Numbered from the stretch's first letter, positions 47,365 through 56,520 are shown. The stretch: 64,000 bases of DNA from Aestuariivivens sediminicola (GCF_022662015.1 NZ_JAKMCM010000004.1:186001-250000), one strand, 5' to 3'. Notes: a model not told the origin generated them from the sequence alone. Numbers and translations: made by a program.

Positions 47365-47811
47365 TTAATGAAATTCGGCATACTCATGTAATGATTTTAA
47401 GGTCTCTTCATAAAATAGAATGGCAGAGACCAGATCTTCGGTATCGGAATAGGGCAATATACGTTCTTGAAATTCCGCATTTGATTCTAAGAAGTTATCT
47501 GTGGCATCAAACTGCCTGTCCAGACTCTTGTAGTTCTCCTTATCGCTGGGAATTCCCAATGTCGACATGGTCACGCCGGGTTTTGTTGCAAAAGCAATAT
47601 AAGGCAACAGTCTAACGAGACTTTCTATGCGTTCCACATAGAGATCCAGGAGCTGTCCTTTGGCGAGCTCCTCCAATTCCGGTTTATTATGATATTTTTT
47701 TATGGCCACACCTTCCTGAATAATACTTTTTTCTCCTTTGTTCTTCTGGGCAAATATGGGGCCTGAAGCCAAGAAAAAACACAATGTAAAGAAAATAAAT
47801 GTTGTTCGCAT
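47365..47811 (-). CDS. Small exported protein of unknown function beside the gliding cluster
   Basis: About 148 residues from the ATG at 47811, which gives a good signal peptide (RTTFIFFTLCFFLASGPIFAQ); an in-frame ATG at 47841 would add ten residues. The mature part is mostly helical and charged: KGEKSIIQEGVAIKKYHNKPELEELAKGQLLDLYVERIESLVRLLPYIAF, then FLESNAEFQERILPYSDTEDLVSAILFYEETLKSLHEY. I recognise no domain. It is a single-gene unit with its own -7 element (TATGTTTG, identical to that of the next unit) and terminator. It shares the CGATNAAATGYA motif with the gliding genes, which suggests co-regulation. Confidence 0.75.
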   Translation of the reverse strand: MRTTFIFFTLCFFLASGPIFAQKNKGEKSIIQEGVAIKKYHNKPELEELAKGQLLDLYVERIESLVRLLPYIAFATKPGVTMSTLGIPSDKENYKSLDRQFDATDNFLESNAEFQERILPYSDTEDLVSAILFYEETLKSLHEYAEFH

Positions 47812-47838
47812 ATTGTAGATTTTAGTAATACTTTCGAA

Positions 47839-47859
47839 CAAACATAATACATTTTATCG
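47839..47859 (-). promoter_or_regulatory. Promoter of the small exported protein gene with CGATAAAATGTA motif
   Basis: On the minus strand TATGTTTG (47846-47839) is an exact TAnnTTTG match, 28 bp before the ATG. Immediately upstream lies CGATAAAATGTA (47859-47848), a variant of the motif found before two other units of the cluster. No TTG is seen at -33, which would suit an activator-dependent promoter. Confidence 0.55.
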
Positions 47860-48439
47860 AAATAATATGTATTTAATCTGTTTTTTTATTATTTAAATGT
47901 GTTTTTTCCTTCAAAACATGACAAGTCAAAGTCAATCATGATTTGCAGTGATTTGTTCTTATTAGTAGGTCACTTTATTCAGAACTTATCGTGTCCCCGG
48001 TCTTATACCTGAATAGGAGTTTGAGATAATACCTTTCCTGTTTTTATGCCCAACAGGCTATGTCACAACCTCATAAGTAGTTTTTGCTATGCTGCCAGGT
48101 ATGAAATATCTATGGATTCATGAATCAGAAGACATCTTGTAGCCATCATCGTTTAAAACAGTGGAGATGAGTATTCAAAAATCACCTGTCATCCCCTATT
48201 CTCATTAGGATGACTAAAATATTGTATTCCTATTGCTGCATGGTTAGTTTCAATTGAAAAAACGAGTAATCTTGAGCTAATGTATACCTTTTGCCCGACC
48301 TAAAACATTAAAACGTTGCCAATTGAGGCGTTTTTTTAAAGAATACACTTACAGATATCTGGTCGGCAACCCGGTAAAAACAGGATCTGAACTAAATTTA
48401 GTTACATTAGCCGAAACGAAACCCTCAATATCATTCGCC
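47860..48439. other. 580 bp region without a recognisable gene before the AraC-type regulator
   Basis: AT-rich and divergent between the gliding cluster and the polysaccharide region. I see a perfect 12 bp palindrome, TTTCAATTGAAA, at 48248-48259, about 180 bp before the regulator start. A reading frame continuous with the regulator runs from a TTG at 48323, but its product lacks membrane or family character up to Met at 48440. No RNA gene was recognised. Confidence 0.5.
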
Positions 48440-49570
48440 ATGTGGTTGCAGTCTCTCACCTCCATCATCATATTTAACAATTTATTGTTAGTTGTTTTTG
48501 GTGTTTATATCATTCTGAATAAGAAACTGCACCTTATGGTGGCCAATACGTTCTTAGGGGTTATGCTTATGATAATGGGCCTCTGTTTAGGGCTCTTTGC
48601 TATTGGAGAATTACTCAGTGTGCCTTCGATATATTTGTTGGACCACGTGTTAATTTTTGGAGGTGGTCCTGTATTTTACTTTTATGTTCGGACCTATTTA
48701 AGGAACCACTACCGATTTAATCCCGTACAACTATTACATTTCATTCCCTTCCTCATTCAAATTGTCTTATGGGTGGTCTGTTATGCCCTGAAATCACAGG
48801 AGGCTAAAATAGCCTATATGACCCAGGTACGGTGGCAAAACGATTTTTTCAGCATTCAAAGGGAACTGAGTATCATCGCCTTTACCATTTTTTATTTCAT
48901 TTTAATACGGAAGGACATTAAATCGTATCATGAACTGGCTAAGGAGGAATACTCCTATGTGAACCAACAGACCTTAACCTGGTTTTATGCCATGATTGGT
49001 TTGATTATGTGCACCCCGCCCTTGATAAGTCTCAATGCCTTATTCATGAGTCTCAATGAAGTCATCTATATGGCCGTCATATTGACCGCATTTACATTTA
49101 GCATCATGCTCATCATCTTGGCAAGACCTGAAATTTACAAGGGCATTGGTGTTATATCTCCCATTAAGCTATCCCGTCGAAAAGCAAAGAAATCGACGTT
49201 ATCGGATGAACATAAGGCCCTCCTTTATGAGAGATTACTGGAAAACATGCGTTCCAGAAAACCTTTTTTGGATCCAAAACTTACCTTAAGAGACCTTTCC
49301 GATGCCTTAAACTCGAATCCCAATTACGTGTCTCAAACCATTAACAGTATGGCGCAGCAATCCTTTTTTGATTTTATCAATTCCTATCGTATTGAAGAAG
49401 CCAGGAAACTCCTGTCCGATGATTCGTATGCACAGTTCACTATTGAGGCGATTTCCAAAGATTCCGGTTTTAATTCCACATCGGCCTTTTACGCTGCCTT
49501 TAAGAAGTTCTGTGCCATGCTGCCCTCTGAGTTTATAAACCAGAATAAAAAGAACAGCCATAAAAATTAA
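48440..49570 (+). CDS. Membrane-anchored AraC-family transcriptional regulator
   Basis: About 376 residues from the ATG at 48440; a TTG at 48323 is an alternative that would add 39 residues. The N-terminal 220 residues hold seven or so hydrophobic segments (SIIIFNNLLLVVFGVYII, LGVMLMIMGLCLGLFAIGELL, LLHFIPFLIQIVLWVVCY and others). The C-terminal 110 residues are an AraC HTH domain: LTLRDLSDALNSNPNYVSQTIN for the first HTH, FTIEAISKDSGFNSTSAFYAAFKKFC for the second. Membrane-bound AraC regulators of this shape are frequent in Flavobacteriia, often next to carbohydrate genes. It is the first plus-strand gene of the fucosidase side of the locus and may control it; this is inferred from position. 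Confidence 0.85.
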   Translation: MWLQSLTSIIIFNNLLLVVFGVYIILNKKLHLMVANTFLGVMLMIMGLCLGLFAIGELLSVPSIYLLDHVLIFGGGPVFYFYVRTYLRNHYRFNPVQLLHFIPFLIQIVLWVVCYALKSQEAKIAYMTQVRWQNDFFSIQRELSIIAFTIFYFILIRKDIKSYHELAKEEYSYVNQQTLTWFYAMIGLIMCTPPLISLNALFMSLNEVIYMAVILTAFTFSIMLIILARPEIYKGIGVISPIKLSRRKAKKSTLSDEHKALLYERLLENMRSRKPFLDPKLTLRDLSDALNSNPNYVSQTINSMAQQSFFDFINSYRIEEARKLLSDDSYAQFTIEAISKDSGFNSTSAFYAAFKKFCAMLPSEFINQNKKNSHKN

Positions 49571-49755
49571 CTGTAAACCCGCTGTCTTATGGGATGAGTG
49601 AAAGATAAACAGGATACATTAGGGCTGATAACTCCTATTTTTAATCCAGCTGAATTTTTACTACATTAGTCTGAATACTTATAAATCCCTTTTTCTGGAA
49701 AGAAGGAAGCGATAAAACCTATGGATTAAATTTGATTAACCTTAAAAACGAGAAC

Positions 49756-50706
49756 ATGAAAAAAAATAAGCTAGTCACAGTATTTGGAGCAACAGGCGGA
49801 CAGGGTGGTGGACTCGTCCGGGCGATTCTGTCGGATCAGAATTCAGCATACCAGGTCAGGGCGGTAACACGGAATGCCAGCTCCGATAAGGCCAAAGCAC
49901 TGGCCCAAAGTGGTGCGGAAGTCGTAGAGGCCGATGTTGAAGACATCGACAGTATGAAAAAAGCCCTTGAAGGGGCCGATGCTGCTTATTTCGTAACCTT
50001 CTTCTGGGAGCATTTTTCTGCAGAAAAGGAACAGCAGCATATAAAGAATTTCATTGAGGCCGCTAAGGCTTCCAATCTTGAGCATATCATATGGTCGACT
50101 CTTGAGGACATGAGACAATGGGTCCCATTGGATGATGACCGCATGCCGACACTTCAGGAAAAGTATAAGGTGCCTCATTTTGATGGTAAAGGTGAAGCCG
50201 ACCAGTTTTTTAAAGATGCCGGTTTGCCGGTGACGTTCCTGCGCACCTCATTTTACTGGGATAATTTAATATACTTTGGGATGGGACCACAAAAAGGTGA
50301 AGACGGGAACTACTACTTCACCCTACCCATGGATGACAAAAAATTAGCCGCCATAGCCGTGGAGGACATTGGAAAATGTGCTTATGGCATATTGAAAAAA
50401 GGCAGCGCCTTTATTGACAAGACCATCGGAATAGCCGGTGAGAAGTTGTCCGGGGATGAAATGGCGGCCAAGCTTTCTCAGGCATTGGGCGTCACGGTTA
50501 AATACAATTCTGTAAGTCCGGAAGCTTATAGGAATTTTGGATTTCCCGGAGCGGATGATCTCGGAAACATGTTCCAGGTAAAGCAGGATTTCAATGCTGC
50601 CTATAACGCGAATCGCGATGAGGCTTTGGCTCGGGAACTCAATCCGGAACTGCAGGATTTCGATACCTGGCTTTCTAAATATGCTTCGCTTATTCCATTG
50701 AATTAA
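49756..50706 (+). CDS. NmrA/SDR-type NAD(P)-binding protein
   Basis: About 316 residues from the ATG at 49756 (MKKNKLVTVFGATGGQGGG). A TTG at 49732 would add eight residues and is less likely. The glycine-rich motif GATGGQGG is the GxxGxxG nucleotide-binding loop, followed by RAVTRNASSDKAKALAQSGAEVVEADVED, which is characteristic of NmrA-like proteins. The family acts as redox sensors or as reductases of unknown substrate. A classical SDR Tyr-x3-Lys is not evident, as usual for NmrA. Context: between the AraC-type regulator (185 bp) and the fucosidase (377 bp). A role in sugar use is possible but not shown. Confidence 0.88.
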   Translation: MKKNKLVTVFGATGGQGGGLVRAILSDQNSAYQVRAVTRNASSDKAKALAQSGAEVVEADVEDIDSMKKALEGADAAYFVTFFWEHFSAEKEQQHIKNFIEAAKASNLEHIIWSTLEDMRQWVPLDDDRMPTLQEKYKVPHFDGKGEADQFFKDAGLPVTFLRTSFYWDNLIYFGMGPQKGEDGNYYFTLPMDDKKLAAIAVEDIGKCAYGILKKGSAFIDKTIGIAGEKLSGDEMAAKLSQALGVTVKYNSVSPEAYRNFGFPGADDLGNMFQVKQDFNAAYNANRDEALARELNPELQDFDTWLSKYASLIPLN

Positions 50707-51083
50707 AGGAATACCCGTTATATATTTTGGATTTTTAATTGGGCTATCGATATCTGCCAGAGGAGGGCAGATGACCCTGCTCCAATCCCAGGGATCGGAG
50801 TCACTCAAACTGAATACAAAACCTTATTCTATTAAACAAGAACCAGGTTGTCACTTCGAGTGAATTTGGGGAACATAGTGGAACAAATTTTTATCGAGAA
50901 GCATATCCAATATTAATGTTCAAAACATGACACATTTAGGCAGTCAATTTCAATCCATTTCGATTTATCGGAACGGACATTTGGAACCTTGTGTGACCCA
51001 AAATGAACAATGGATTAACAGATTATTCTTAAATGGCTAACCACCAGACAAACAAATTAAGTACAACAGATCATTTGCATTTT
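50707..51083. other. 377 bp region without a gene before the fucosidase
   Basis: A perfect 7 bp inverted repeat, ATCTGCC (50752-50758) and GGCAGAT (50766-50772), lies 46 bp after the reductase stop. It lacks a U-tract, so it is at best a weak terminator. The remainder is AT-rich with no promoter I would defend. An in-frame ATG at 51033 precedes the fucosidase start I chose. Confidence 0.45.
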
Positions 51084-52193
51084 ATGTTACACATTCGAGT
51101 CATTGGAATTGCGTTACTCCTATGTATCTCGTGTAAACCAAATACAGCGGTTCCTACCTATTTGGCTGACTATAAAAATGAATTTCAGGAGAACCCAAGA
51201 ACCGCCAATCTCAAGTGGTTCAAGGATGCCAAATACGGCATGTTCATTCATTATGGCCTGTACAGCCTTTTGGAAAAAGGCGAATGGGTACAGTTACGGG
51301 ATACCATTCCTTTGGACACCTACGCAGCCCTGACCTCCAAATTCACTGCGTCACATTTCAATGCGGAGGCCATTACGGATTTGGCCCTGGATGCAGGGAT
51401 GAAATACATTACCATAACCTCGAAGCATCATGATGGGTTCTGCCTGTTCAAAACTCAGGCCACTGATTTTAACGTCCTGAATACGCCTGCAAAACGCGAT
51501 TTAATCGGCGAGTTGTACGCGGCCTGTCAAGAAAAAGGTCTGGGATTGTTCTTATATTACTCCTATGGAGCCGACTGGAAGCATCCCTATTTCTATTCCC
51601 GCGATCGCGGGTGGCCCAATGCACGACCCGCATATCCCACTCCTCCGGAGGACTATAAGTTTAAAAAGGATGCCGATTTTAAGATCTACGTCGATTTTGT
51701 GCACAGGCAACTTGAAGAGTTACTCACCCAATACCCTAACATAGCAGGCATTTGGTTCGATCCGATCATGGGGTATTACAGCCGACCGGATCTGTTTCCC
51801 ATCGATTCAACCTATGCCCTGGTGCGACGCCTATCCCCGCATGCGCTCATCTCATTTAAACAGGGTGCCAATGGGGATGAGGATTTTATGGCTCCTGAGC
51901 GAGGTGGCAATGCCCGTGTGGGCCAGCAATTCGATGTGGCGCGAATCGCTTATGAAAAGAACAGGGACAAACCCAGGGAGATATGCAATACGCTGCAGCC
52001 TCATGCATGGGGGTATCATAAGAAGAATGACGGATTGCATAAAACTGCGGAAGATATCATCGCCTTACTGGAAGATGCCGAAGCAATGCATGCCAATTTA
52101 CTGCTGAATGTTGGTCCTAAAGGTGATGGTTCCATTCCGGAAGAGGATGTGAAGTCGCTAAAGGAAGCCGGTAAACGTTTAAAGGGGATTTAA
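51084..52193 (+). CDS. GH29 alpha-L-fucosidase, lipoprotein
   Basis: About 369 residues from the ATG at 51084, which starts a lipoprotein signal (LHIRVIGIALLLCISC); an ATG at 51033 would add 17 polar residues. GH29 hallmarks in order: WFKDAKYGMFIHYGLYSL, YITITSKHHDGFCLF, a YYSYGADW segment and GIWFDPIMGYY, whose Asp (about residue 226) is the expected nucleophile of this retaining family. It ends with ANLLLNVGPKGDGSI, also typical. At about 370 residues it is a catalytic domain alone, without the C-terminal beta-sandwich of many members. It removes terminal alpha-L-fucose. It is on the strand opposite the SusCD operon but within the same locus; with the sulfatase it points to sulfated fucans or fucosylated glycans. 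Confidence 0.93.
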   Translation: MLHIRVIGIALLLCISCKPNTAVPTYLADYKNEFQENPRTANLKWFKDAKYGMFIHYGLYSLLEKGEWVQLRDTIPLDTYAALTSKFTASHFNAEAITDLALDAGMKYITITSKHHDGFCLFKTQATDFNVLNTPAKRDLIGELYAACQEKGLGLFLYYSYGADWKHPYFYSRDRGWPNARPAYPTPPEDYKFKKDADFKIYVDFVHRQLEELLTQYPNIAGIWFDPIMGYYSRPDLFPIDSTYALVRRLSPHALISFKQGANGDEDFMAPERGGNARVGQQFDVARIAYEKNRDKPREICNTLQPHAWGYHKKNDGLHKTAEDIIALLEDAEAMHANLLLNVGPKGDGSIPEEDVKSLKEAGKRLKGI

Positions 52194-52252
52194 TAGACAA
52201 TTTTTTTGCAATCAGTTTTAAATGATAACATCCGTTAACAGCTGGAACTGTA

Positions 52253-52456
52253 TTAAGACGACTTCCTTCTACTTTCGAATGGAGGGTTAGTTTCTGCTAT
52301 GCTTTTTTTAAAATCTATAAGACGTTTAATCTCTTCTGTATCCCCTTGCCCAGATCTCGAAATTCTTGGTGTGGATTCGGTGATATCGTTGCAACTAAAC
52401 CGCAGAAGGAGAACGTTGATGACCATCAATATAAAAAGAATAGCAATAACAATCAT
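52253..52456 (-). CDS. Possible small membrane protein, 67 residues
   Basis: In the 376 bp between the fucosidase and the T9SS beta-helix gene, a minus-strand frame encodes 67 residues with a hydrophobic N-terminal helix (VIAILFILMVINVLLL) and a polar, charged tail. It lies 114 bp downstream of the gene ending at 52570. Nothing else in this stretch is recognised. I know no family for it, and the hydrophobic start could be chance in AT-rich sequence. Confidence 0.3.
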   Translation of the reverse strand: MIVIAILFILMVINVLLLRFSCNDITESTPRISRSGQGDTEEIKRLIDFKKSIAETNPPFESRRKSS

Positions 52457-52569
52457 CCCTCTAACCTATTTGTATTTTCTAAATCTCCTTTGCCTTAAAA
52501 CAACACTGCCCCTTGCCGAAAACATAGGGGCCGTGCGGTTCATGTCTATTAATCGGTTCTCTATATGTC

Positions 52570-54078
52570 CTATCTGGAAATCACTAATTTGTTACTGCTC
52601 CAGTTATGGTTTATGTCTTCTACCTGAAGGGTGTATAAACCTGCCTTTAACTGGGATACATCCAAACTGTTATTACGTACACTTTGTGAATGAAATACGC
52701 GTTTCCCCGTCATATCGTAAATAAATGCATGGGTAATCGTATTCAAACTCTTTATATATACTGTGGTCTTTGCAGGATTAGGGAAGATTTTGAGTGTATT
52801 ATCCTTGGAAGCTATATTTTCATCGGACAAGGTCCCTCCAAATTCGAAGGCCCCGGCGTCCTGAACACCTTCACGTGTGTAACCGCGTTGGTCTATGGTA
52901 GGCATTGTGATGCCTGTTGCAGCGGTGCAATAATCATCGGCAGTACTGCTTTCTGAAATAGGCAGAACCAATGTAGATCCTCCTTCATCGGTCAGAGTAC
53001 CGGTTAGACCTGCAAATGTGGCTGTCTTCCCTTTTTGGTTATTTTTATTCACATCGTCAACAAGGGCCGGAGCAGCATTAAGACCGCCCAAAATACAGTT
53101 GATGACATCAGTTGTATTGGTGTTTGCAAAATTCAATGCCTTTACCGTTACATCATCCCCAGCCACTACAATGGAATTGTAAGCGCTGAAATTGGTTTGT
53201 GCAGCAGAGCCGAACTGTAGTCCGGATTTATTAAGGGCCGCATGAGCATTGTTATAAAATGTGGCATGTACCAAACCCAAGGTAATATTACCGACCGCGG
53301 TATTCGATGTCCAGGGTCTCGACGCTGACCATATGGCGCCACCACCATTACCTCCTGAAGCGCTTGTGGCAGAGTTATTAGAAACGGTACTGTTTTCAAT
53401 GTTCACCTCTATTAAATAATCGTTACCAAAATTGGCATTCCCATTGATATATATGGCACCTCCATTTCTTCCTGTATTGCTATCAATTAAGGATTGTTTG
53501 ATATCAATAACACTATTTATACCGGAAGCATTATTTGGCGCAGCTAAAATGGCACCACCATCCAAATTAGACGTATTGTTTTGTATGGTGCATTCCGAAA
53601 TCGTCGCAATCGTCCCTGCCAAACCTATAGCACCGCCATTACTGCTTGCATAATTGTTTTCAACGATGAGATTGGATAAACTAACCGAACCCGTTACCTT
53701 ATCAACAAAAATGCCGCCACCATTACCTGTCACATTTCCATGTCTAATACCAAGGTTTTCAATATTTATTGTAAATGCACCTTCATTTAAGGATAAAACT
53801 CGGGTACCACTACCATCAGACCCTGGTGAAGCCGCAGCTTGAATAATATCTGTTGAGGGATCTGTTCCTCTTAAGGTAATACTTTTTTGAATGGTTACAG
53901 ATTCTGTATGAATCCCGGTAACTAAAATAACATCCGCCGCATTCGTAGAAGCTGCAACGGCATCGTTTATTGAGGCATAGGGATTCCCTCCATAAGGATC
54001 GCCCTCAATGTTTACGGTTTGTGCCGAAACTGTTAAAGTTAAAACAGCACATAATAAAAGAGTAATGTTTTGAATCAT
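52570..54078 (-). CDS. Secreted beta-helix protein with type A T9SS sorting domain
   Basis: A 502-residue protein with a signal peptide (QNITLLLCAVLTLTVSAQ). The N-terminal part resembles the DUF1565/pectate-lyase-like beta-helix entry (GGNPYASINDAVAASTNAADVILVTGIHTESVTI). It is followed by repeats of the SNGGAIGLAG, NLDGGAILAA, RNGGAIYING and NGGGAIWSAS type, which are Chlamydia-Pmp-like GGAI turns of a right-handed beta-helix. The end (LKIFPNPAKTTVYIKSL...IYDMTGKRVF...LKAGLYTLQVEDINHNWSSNKLVISR) is a type A sorting domain, so the protein is delivered to the surface by T9SS. It may bind or cleave polysaccharide; no catalytic residues can be named. It is 20 bp downstream of the next gene and cotranscribed with it. 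Confidence 0.87.
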   Translation of the reverse strand: MIQNITLLLCAVLTLTVSAQTVNIEGDPYGGNPYASINDAVAASTNAADVILVTGIHTESVTIQKSITLRGTDPSTDIIQAAASPGSDGSGTRVLSLNEGAFTINIENLGIRHGNVTGNGGGIFVDKVTGSVSLSNLIVENNYASSNGGAIGLAGTIATISECTIQNNTSNLDGGAILAAPNNASGINSVIDIKQSLIDSNTGRNGGAIYINGNANFGNDYLIEVNIENSTVSNNSATSASGGNGGGAIWSASRPWTSNTAVGNITLGLVHATFYNNAHAALNKSGLQFGSAAQTNFSAYNSIVVAGDDVTVKALNFANTNTTDVINCILGGLNAAPALVDDVNKNNQKGKTATFAGLTGTLTDEGGSTLVLPISESSTADDYCTAATGITMPTIDQRGYTREGVQDAGAFEFGGTLSDENIASKDNTLKIFPNPAKTTVYIKSLNTITHAFIYDMTGKRVFHSQSVRNNSLDVSQLKAGLYTLQVEDINHNWSSNKLVISR

Positions 54079-54097
54079 GATCTTAGAATTTAGTTAG

Positions 54098-54427
54098 TTA
54101 GTTTTTTGATTTATAGGCTTTCCATTGTTGTTGGCGCTCTTTACCAATTACATTTTTAACTTGATTAAACACTTTTTTACCTAAGGCCCTTTGTTTCTCT
54201 TTTAAAGTTTCAGGATCATCGGCATATGTTTTTCGCAAGGCCTGAATTTCTGTGAAACGCTCTACCTGTATCTCATATATGGCTTGAGATTCCTTTTTAT
54301 TCAAGGACAGGACCTCAGTCATTTCATCCGCAAATTTTTTAGCTTTTTTCTCAGGTTTTGGTTGCGCATTCAATCCCAGTGTAATCATCAGGAAAGACAT
54401 GGTCAGAAGAATTTTTAGTTTTTTCAT
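54098..54427 (-). CDS. Small exported Spy/CpxP-like protein
   Basis: A 109-residue protein with a signal peptide (KILLTMSFLMITLGLNAQ). The mature part is wholly helical and strongly basic: KKAKKFADEMTEVLSLNKKESQAIYEIQVERFTEIQALRKTYADDPETLKEKQRALGKKV. It contains an L-x-L-x4-Q/E-type segment reminiscent of LTxxQ proteins (Spy/CpxP group of periplasmic chaperones), without a clear LTxxQ. Function unknown. It is 20 bp upstream of the T9SS beta-helix gene on the same strand, so the two form a pair. A 267 bp gap separates them from the SusCD operon. Confidence 0.75.
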   Translation of the reverse strand: MKKLKILLTMSFLMITLGLNAQPKPEKKAKKFADEMTEVLSLNKKESQAIYEIQVERFTEIQALRKTYADDPETLKEKQRALGKKVFNQVKNVIGKERQQQWKAYKSKN

Positions 54428-54694
54428 GTTTTGAAAATTTTAATGTGTTATTCTGAATGCTCTAAACTACATCTATATTAAAGGAATCAGGTTTTTCAAC
54501 AGTTCATTAAGGTTGAAATGCTATTCAACTGAGATTTATTTATGAGTATATCGTGATACGACCAAAATATGGGACATGTTGGGGATGGTTTATCCGATCA
54601 TTGCATATCAGACGGAAATATGAATACTAGCTACCCTATTAATTTTCAATAAACGGTCTGTTATTAAACTATTCCAACAGGACTTAAGCAAAAG

Positions 54695-56515
54695 CTAAAG
54701 CTTTATGACATCGGAAACCGGCAAAATGTGGGAATAGCGGTCTACCGCCACCGGTATAGCATCACCATAGAATTTAGAGGTCTTTGAAAGTTTAGGCCTG
54801 GCCATAAGCCAATAAGATCCTTTTTTGGAAAGGGGGTAAAAAGTATCCACAATCTCATCTGCAAGTATGGTGGCATCTTTTACCTGGCCTGTTGCCGAAT
54901 AAAAAACCGCGTAGTCAGCAAAATCAGACGATGTCTCCCAAACCAATGTATTGCGGTCAAGTGAAACCTTCATTGGAGCATATTCCTGAAATCGCCAATC
55001 GGCAAGGGTTTGAAACCGCATATGTTGGTATAGATCCTGATGATCCTTACTAAAGATCAGGTTATTCAGTTCATCGGGATCGTCCTTTAAATTATAAAGC
55101 TGATCTATAATACCATGGGTATAAATAAATTTGTAATCGCCTTGCCGCATCATTCGTGAAGGCACATTTTTAATCTTGGGCAGAAGCGTATAATCGGCTC
55201 CCCTGAATTCGGAGAAGACCGGACGGTCTTTTAATTCGGTTCCGTTTTTCAATGTCCCTACCAATGAAATCCCCTGTGCTGTTTCAGGAGTCTTACCATC
55301 AATCAAGTCAGCCAGGGTTGGCATGATATCCACAAAACTGACTATCGAATTATTTACGCTATTTTGTTTGAACAGTTTTGGATAGGATATTATAAAAGGT
55401 ACATTTACCGCATCCTCATACATATTATGCTTTCCACGTAGCCCATGCTCAAACAGGTGCTCGCCGTGATCGGTGGTGTAGATGATGATCGTATTCTCAT
55501 AAAGATTACGATCTTTAAGGGTTTTGATCACCCGTCCTACCATATCATCCATTTCGGTGATGCAGGCATGGTACGCCGCCATGACATTTTGTGCTTTATC
55601 CAGGTTATTCGGTATACCCGAATGCACCCAGTTCGGTACCCAGGGGTATTTGCCCTTATTGTACCAGTCATCATAGGTCTTTGGCAATTCAAAAGCCTTA
55701 GGATTGTACCTATCCAAATAGGTTTGTGTCGTTGTAAACGGAGCATGTGGTTTTTCAAATCCCACATGTAAAAAGAAGGACTTACCGTCCTCAGCTCGTT
55801 TGTTAATGAATTCAATCGATTTTCCAGCCACCACCATATCGAAATTGTCCTCCTCGTCCTCTACCAAAGTCGGAACGTATTCCTGATTCAGGTGCATGGC
55901 CCCTCCTTTGTACACGGTACTGTATTTTTGAAACTGTCGGTAACGCATATAGGTATCCTTGCCCACTTCATCCTCGTAATGCCCCCTTGGAAAATAGGTG
56001 TAATAGCGTACACTTACCTCGTCAAAACCCATGGTGTTCCCTGCCTTATGATCTTCGTCAACATCCCTTTGCAGCTCACCATGCACATGCATCTTACCCG
56101 GTGCTCCGGTTATATAACCTTGTTCCTTGAATACTTCTCCCAGGGTAACAATGCCCTCGTGATACCCGGTTTCTCTTAAATAACCGCTACCGATGTTCTT
56201 AACCTTGCCATTGGGCATGGTAACCGGTGCCTTGTGATAAATGGCACCATTGGCATAGGGGTACATCCCTGTAATAAGCGCCGCTCTCGCCGGAGCACAT
56301 ACAGGAGCAGGTGTATAACAATTCGTGAATAAAACACCTGATTGAGCCAAGGCATCGATATGAGGCGTGATAGCCAATCGACTGCCGTAAGCACCGGTAG
56401 CTTCCAATTTATGCTGATCGGAAATGATGAATACGACATTAGGCCGCGACTTTTCCTGTGCCTGAGTAAAACTACAGATTACAAGGACAATTCCTAATAG
56501 ACGCTCTATTTTCAT
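54695..56515 (-). CDS. Sulfatase (formylglycine type), secreted, in the SusCD operon
   Basis: A 606-residue S1-class sulfatase with a signal peptide (ERLLGIVLVICSFTQAQ). RPNVVFIISDQHKLEATGAYG gives metal ligands, with Gln in place of the second Asp of the usual DDQ. CAPARAALITGMYPYANG contains the C-x-P-x-R motif, with Cys73 as the formylglycine precursor. Later motifs include KPHAPFTTT and TIIIYTTDHGEHLFEHGL. A roughly 90-residue C-terminal beta domain follows (YAPMKVSLDRNTLVWETSSDFADYAVFYSATGQV), Fn3-like in appearance. It starts 5 bp after the SusD stop and so is the last gene of that operon. It probably removes sulfate from the imported or surface-degraded glycan in the periplasm. Confidence 0.93.
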   Translation of the reverse strand: MKIERLLGIVLVICSFTQAQEKSRPNVVFIISDQHKLEATGAYGSRLAITPHIDALAQSGVLFTNCYTPAPVCAPARAALITGMYPYANGAIYHKAPVTMPNGKVKNIGSGYLRETGYHEGIVTLGEVFKEQGYITGAPGKMHVHGELQRDVDEDHKAGNTMGFDEVSVRYYTYFPRGHYEDEVGKDTYMRYRQFQKYSTVYKGGAMHLNQEYVPTLVEDEEDNFDMVVAGKSIEFINKRAEDGKSFFLHVGFEKPHAPFTTTQTYLDRYNPKAFELPKTYDDWYNKGKYPWVPNWVHSGIPNNLDKAQNVMAAYHACITEMDDMVGRVIKTLKDRNLYENTIIIYTTDHGEHLFEHGLRGKHNMYEDAVNVPFIISYPKLFKQNSVNNSIVSFVDIMPTLADLIDGKTPETAQGISLVGTLKNGTELKDRPVFSEFRGADYTLLPKIKNVPSRMMRQGDYKFIYTHGIIDQLYNLKDDPDELNNLIFSKDHQDLYQHMRFQTLADWRFQEYAPMKVSLDRNTLVWETSSDFADYAVFYSATGQVKDATILADEIVDTFYPLSKKGSYWLMARPKLSKTSKFYGDAIPVAVDRYSHILPVSDVIKL

Positions 56516-56520
56516 AAATA

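Noticed and set aside
50752-50772. Inverted repeat ATCTGCC/GGCAGAT as a terminator of the NmrA-type gene.
   Set aside because: Stem is only 7 bp and no U-tract follows; not reported as a terminator feature.
50344-50808. A 154-codon minus-strand frame opposite the NmrA-type gene.
   Set aside because: Antisense to a clear Rossmann protein, no recognisable product, no promoter.
52299-52724. A 141-codon plus-strand frame crossing into the T9SS beta-helix gene.
   Set aside because: It overlaps the sorting domain of the opposite-strand gene and its product shows no family features.
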